In this document: in pieces, positions 61,904 through 64,000 of the stretch | Layout of the letters: each line of letters begins with the position of its first letter | Numbering within the stretch: position 1 is the stretch's first letter | Translations under genes and position numbers: made by a program | Notes under the pieces: generated by a model | Told to the model about the DNA's origin: nothing | What the model saw: the letters and a program-made list of their open reading frames with translations, nothing else | Database searches by the model: none | Source of the DNA: Phorcysia thermohydrogeniphila | GTDB lineage: Bacteria; Aquificota; Aquificia; Desulfurobacteriales; Desulfurobacteriaceae | Direction of reading: 5' to 3' | Length of the DNA stretch: 64,000 nt | Assembly: GCF_004339575.1 (NCBI RefSeq) | Contig: NZ_SMFV01000003.1 | Coordinates: 1 to 64,000 of the forward strand

Positions 61904-63427
61904 ATGGCACAGCCTATCGGCTTTGCAATTGGGGAGCCTACAACGAGGGAGGTAGAGTTTATAAGTTCAAGTAACGTTCAACTCGGCGATTACGTGGAGC
62001 TCTCCTACGAAGGCCACAGAGTTCTCGGCTTCATTAAAGAAATAAAGAGGGTTAACAGAAAGTTAACCGATGACCTTGACCCAGAGGATATAGAGCAGTT
62101 AAGGAAGCTAACCGGAAGGGATTCCTTCTTTAGGGGAAGGATTTCTCTCTTAGGGGACGTAGACAGAAAAATGTTTATCCCCAGAGTTCCCCCGGAGCCG
62201 GGGACCCAAATCTATCCGGCCTCCCGCGAAACCCTTGAGAAGGTCTTCGGAAAAGAAGACGAGGGGAAGATTCACATAGGCCACCTTTTAACGAGGAATG
62301 ACGTTAACGTTTACCTTGACATAGACAGCATAGTGAGCAGACACCTTGCCGTCTTAGCCGTTACAGGGGGAGGAAAGTCAAACACAGTTTCTGTGATTAT
62401 TGAGGGACTCCTTGAAAAGGACGGAACTGTCTTGGTCTTTGACATGCACGGCGAATACGTGAACTTCTCCTTTACCAAAAACGGAAAACCTGCAGTAAGG
62501 CGTATAGACGTCCTACTCAACCCCGTAAGGCTCAGCTACCACGAGTTTAGGATATTTGCAAACGTTGATGACAGCGCCTACATACAGGACAGGTACTTAA
62601 GGAGGGCCTTTAAGCAGGTAGTTGAGGAGATAAGGAACGGGGAGACTCCAGCCTCAGACTTTTGGGCAAGGTTACTGCTGGAGCTCCAGTCCTACAGAAC
62701 CGACGAGGCCTTTAAGGACGACTGGAAGTCCATCACCGGCGTTATAAACAAGGTTGAGGATATGCAGGAGTTTTACGGGGAGCTCTTTGACACCCTCCAC
62801 CCTCCAATCGTTGAGCAGATAGAGTTTGGAAAGCTCAACGTAATAGACCTTTCCCACGTTGACGAGAAAATCGCCGATATCGTTGTAAGCCACGTTCTAA
62901 GGAACATTCTTGAAAAGAGAAAGGCCTTTGTCAGGGGAGAAGGAGGAGGTCTTGAATTCCCAGTCTTTATGGTTCTTGAAGAAGCCCACATACTCGCCTC
63001 ATCAACTCTGAACACCCGCTCCCGCTACTGGATCTCAAGGATAGCAAGGGAAGGAAGAAAGTTTGGCCTTGGACTCTGCCTCGTCACCCAGAGGCCAAAA
63101 GCCCTTGACTCAAACGCTTTATCTCAGGCAAACAACATGATAATTCTCAGGCTCGTTGAGCCGGGAGACCAGAGACACGTCCAGCAGGCCTCAGAGTCCT
63201 TAAGCTCAGACCTTGTAGAGCAGCTTCCCTCACTAAACGTCGGAGAAGCCCTCGTTATGGGAAAGATGATACCCGTTCCTGCACTTGTTAAGATTAGACT
63301 TGCAAAAGCGAAAAAGAGTGGCAACGATATCAGCGCAGTTGAGGAGTGGAAAAAATACAGAGAGAAGTTTGAAAGAGATAGAAAAGAACTTAGCGACTTC
63401 TCCATCTTAGGAGACACGGAGTTTTAA
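61904..63427 (+). CDS. HerA-like hexameric ATPase/DNA translocase
   Basis: A 507-residue AAA-type motor of the FtsK/HerA group. The N-terminal HAS barrel (IGFAIGEPTTREVEF, GDYVELSYEGHRVLGFI) is followed by Walker A AVTGGGKSNT, VLVFDMHGEYVNF, Walker B FPVFMVLEEAHIL, and SRIAREGRKFGLGLCLVTQRP with the arginine finger. HerA resects DNA ends with NurA in archaea; bacterial homologues pair with NurA or serve in defence. No nurA is next to it within the window. GGAGG before ATG 61904 decides the start over TTG 61892. Confidence 0.87.
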   Translation: MAQPIGFAIGEPTTREVEFISSSNVQLGDYVELSYEGHRVLGFIKEIKRVNRKLTDDLDPEDIEQLRKLTGRDSFFRGRISLLGDVDRKMFIPRVPPEPGTQIYPASRETLEKVFGKEDEGKIHIGHLLTRNDVNVYLDIDSIVSRHLAVLAVTGGGKSNTVSVIIEGLLEKDGTVLVFDMHGEYVNFSFTKNGKPAVRRIDVLLNPVRLSYHEFRIFANVDDSAYIQDRYLRRAFKQVVEEIRNGETPASDFWARLLLELQSYRTDEAFKDDWKSITGVINKVEDMQEFYGELFDTLHPPIVEQIEFGKLNVIDLSHVDEKIADIVVSHVLRNILEKRKAFVRGEGGGLEFPVFMVLEEAHILASSTLNTRSRYWISRIAREGRKFGLGLCLVTQRPKALDSNALSQANNMIILRLVEPGDQRHVQQASESLSSDLVEQLPSLNVGEALVMGKMIPVPALVKIRLAKAKKSGNDISAVEEWKKYREKFERDRKELSDFSILGDTEF

Positions 63428-63429
63428 CT

Positions 63430-64000
63430 ATGGACATCGTAAAGGAAAAGAAACAGATAGCCCTATACTCTGTTCTCTTAAACCTATTCCTATCACTCAT
63501 GAAGATAACCGTCGGTTTCCTCGCAGGTTCAACTTCCTTAGTAGCCGACGGTATCCACTCAGTAGCAGACCTTGCTGCAGCTCTCTCCGTCTACGCAGGC
63601 ATAGTTATCGCCAACATGAAGCTAAAGGAGTTCCCCTACGGGCTCTACAAAGTTGAAAACATCATCTCCCTTGCAAGCGCCTTTGCAATCTTCTTTGCAG
63701 GCTACGAGATAGCAAGGGACGTTCTCTTCAGCGGGCAGGTAATGGAGATAAAGAACCTGCCTTTAGCTGTAGCCGCAATATTCGTTACCATCGTTGTTAC
63801 GTACCTCTTTTCCCGTTACGAGAGGAGAAAAGGAGAAGAGCTCAACTCACCAAGCCTTATAGCCGACTCAGAGCACATAAAAACGGATATGCTCTCCTCT
63901 GTAGTAGTCCTTGCCGGTATTATCGGTAACTACGCCGGCTATCCAATAGTTGAAAAGTTGGCCGTCCTCATCGTTGTCGTCTTCATCTTCCACTCCGGAT
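63430..64000 (+). CDS. Cation diffusion facilitator (CDF) transporter, 3' end cut by window
   Basis: The frame from ATG 63430 stays open to the last base (190 codons). It shows LFLSLMKITVGFLAGSTSLVADGIHSVADLAAAL, with the Asp/His metal-binding positions of the CDF family in helix two, a short FPYGLYKVENIISLASA, then DSEHIKTDMLSSVVVLAGI with the HxxxD of helix five. It exports Zn, Fe, Mn or similar ions for protons. It starts two bases after the HerA-like gene. Confidence 0.93.
   Translation, partial: MDIVKEKKQIALYSVLLNLFLSLMKITVGFLAGSTSLVADGIHSVADLAAALSVYAGIVIANMKLKEFPYGLYKVENIISLASAFAIFFAGYEIARDVLFSGQVMEIKNLPLAVAAIFVTIVVTYLFSRYERRKGEELNSPSLIADSEHIKTDMLSSVVVLAGIIGNYAGYPIVEKLAVLIVVVFIFHSG

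Overview
The window is 64 kb of dense bacterial chromosome with short spacers and many ATGA-type gene overlaps. It looks like a thermophilic, anaerobic, Gram-negative autotroph. The evidence is lpxB and a Wza/Wzi-type outer-membrane export system, a four-subunit pyruvate:ferredoxin oxidoreductase, a ResB/CcsA cytochrome c maturation pair, a candidate futalosine-pathway deaminase, Lys/Glu-rich proteins, MglA/MglB, and a bacterial RNase P RNA. This fits Aquificota, family Desulfurobacteriaceae (Desulfurobacterium/Thermovibrio type). That placement is an inference, because no 16S gene lies in the window.

Region 1 (1-24.1 kb) is a surface-polysaccharide locus. The end of glmS is followed by wecB-wecC (UDP-ManNAcA), a Wzx flippase, and three AT-rich genes (a thymidylate-kinase-like P-loop protein, a nucleotidyltransferase-fold protein and an APH-like kinase). 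Then come a Wzy-like polymerase, a hexapeptide acyltransferase, a GT4 glycosyltransferase, an AsnB-type amidotransferase, a WecG-type GT26, the dTDP-L-rhamnose set rfbA-C-B-D and a WecA-type initiating transferase. On the opposite strand sit wzi, a giant seven-SLBB Wza-like exporter and wzz. Two gene relics lie here: an IS110-like transposase fragment, and a frameshifted bacterial sugar transferase next to the intact WecA-like gene. Together the intact genes describe Wzx/Wzy-dependent assembly of a ManNAcA- and rhamnose-containing, probably amidated glycan.

Region 2 (24.1-25.5 kb) is a stand-alone IS200/IS605-type element carrying tnpB. It sits between wzz and radA, has recognisable ends and a probable guide RNA, and stops 17 bases before the inferred radA start.

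Region 3 (25.5-54.4 kb) is mostly housekeeping: radA, a diguanylate cyclase, infB, rplS-rnhB-yraN, tRNA-Arg, aroC, sfsA, a histidine phosphatase, a poly-Gly lipoprotein, a GltD/GltA-like flavoprotein, rlmN with a small Trm112-like gene, tRNA-Pro and tRNA-Arg. A long minus-strand operon follows: ybaB-recR-porGDAB-mglB-mglA-bioB-ydcF. After it come hflX, a DUF4145 gene, dus, an HD hydrolase, a THUMP methyltransferase, lpxB, pabA/trpG and a nucleoside hydrolase.

Region 4 (54.4-64 kb) holds an unknown membrane-anchored protein, an amidohydrolase (candidate aminofutalosine deaminase), resB-ccsA, yihY, panC, yjbQ, rnpB, a thiamine-binding-family protein, a HerA-like ATPase and the start of a cation-diffusion-facilitator gene cut by the window edge.

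The best candidates for something undescribed are the three-gene kinase/nucleotidyltransferase/kinase module in the glycan locus, the TnpB with a shifted RuvC-II acidic residue, and the seven-SLBB exporter.
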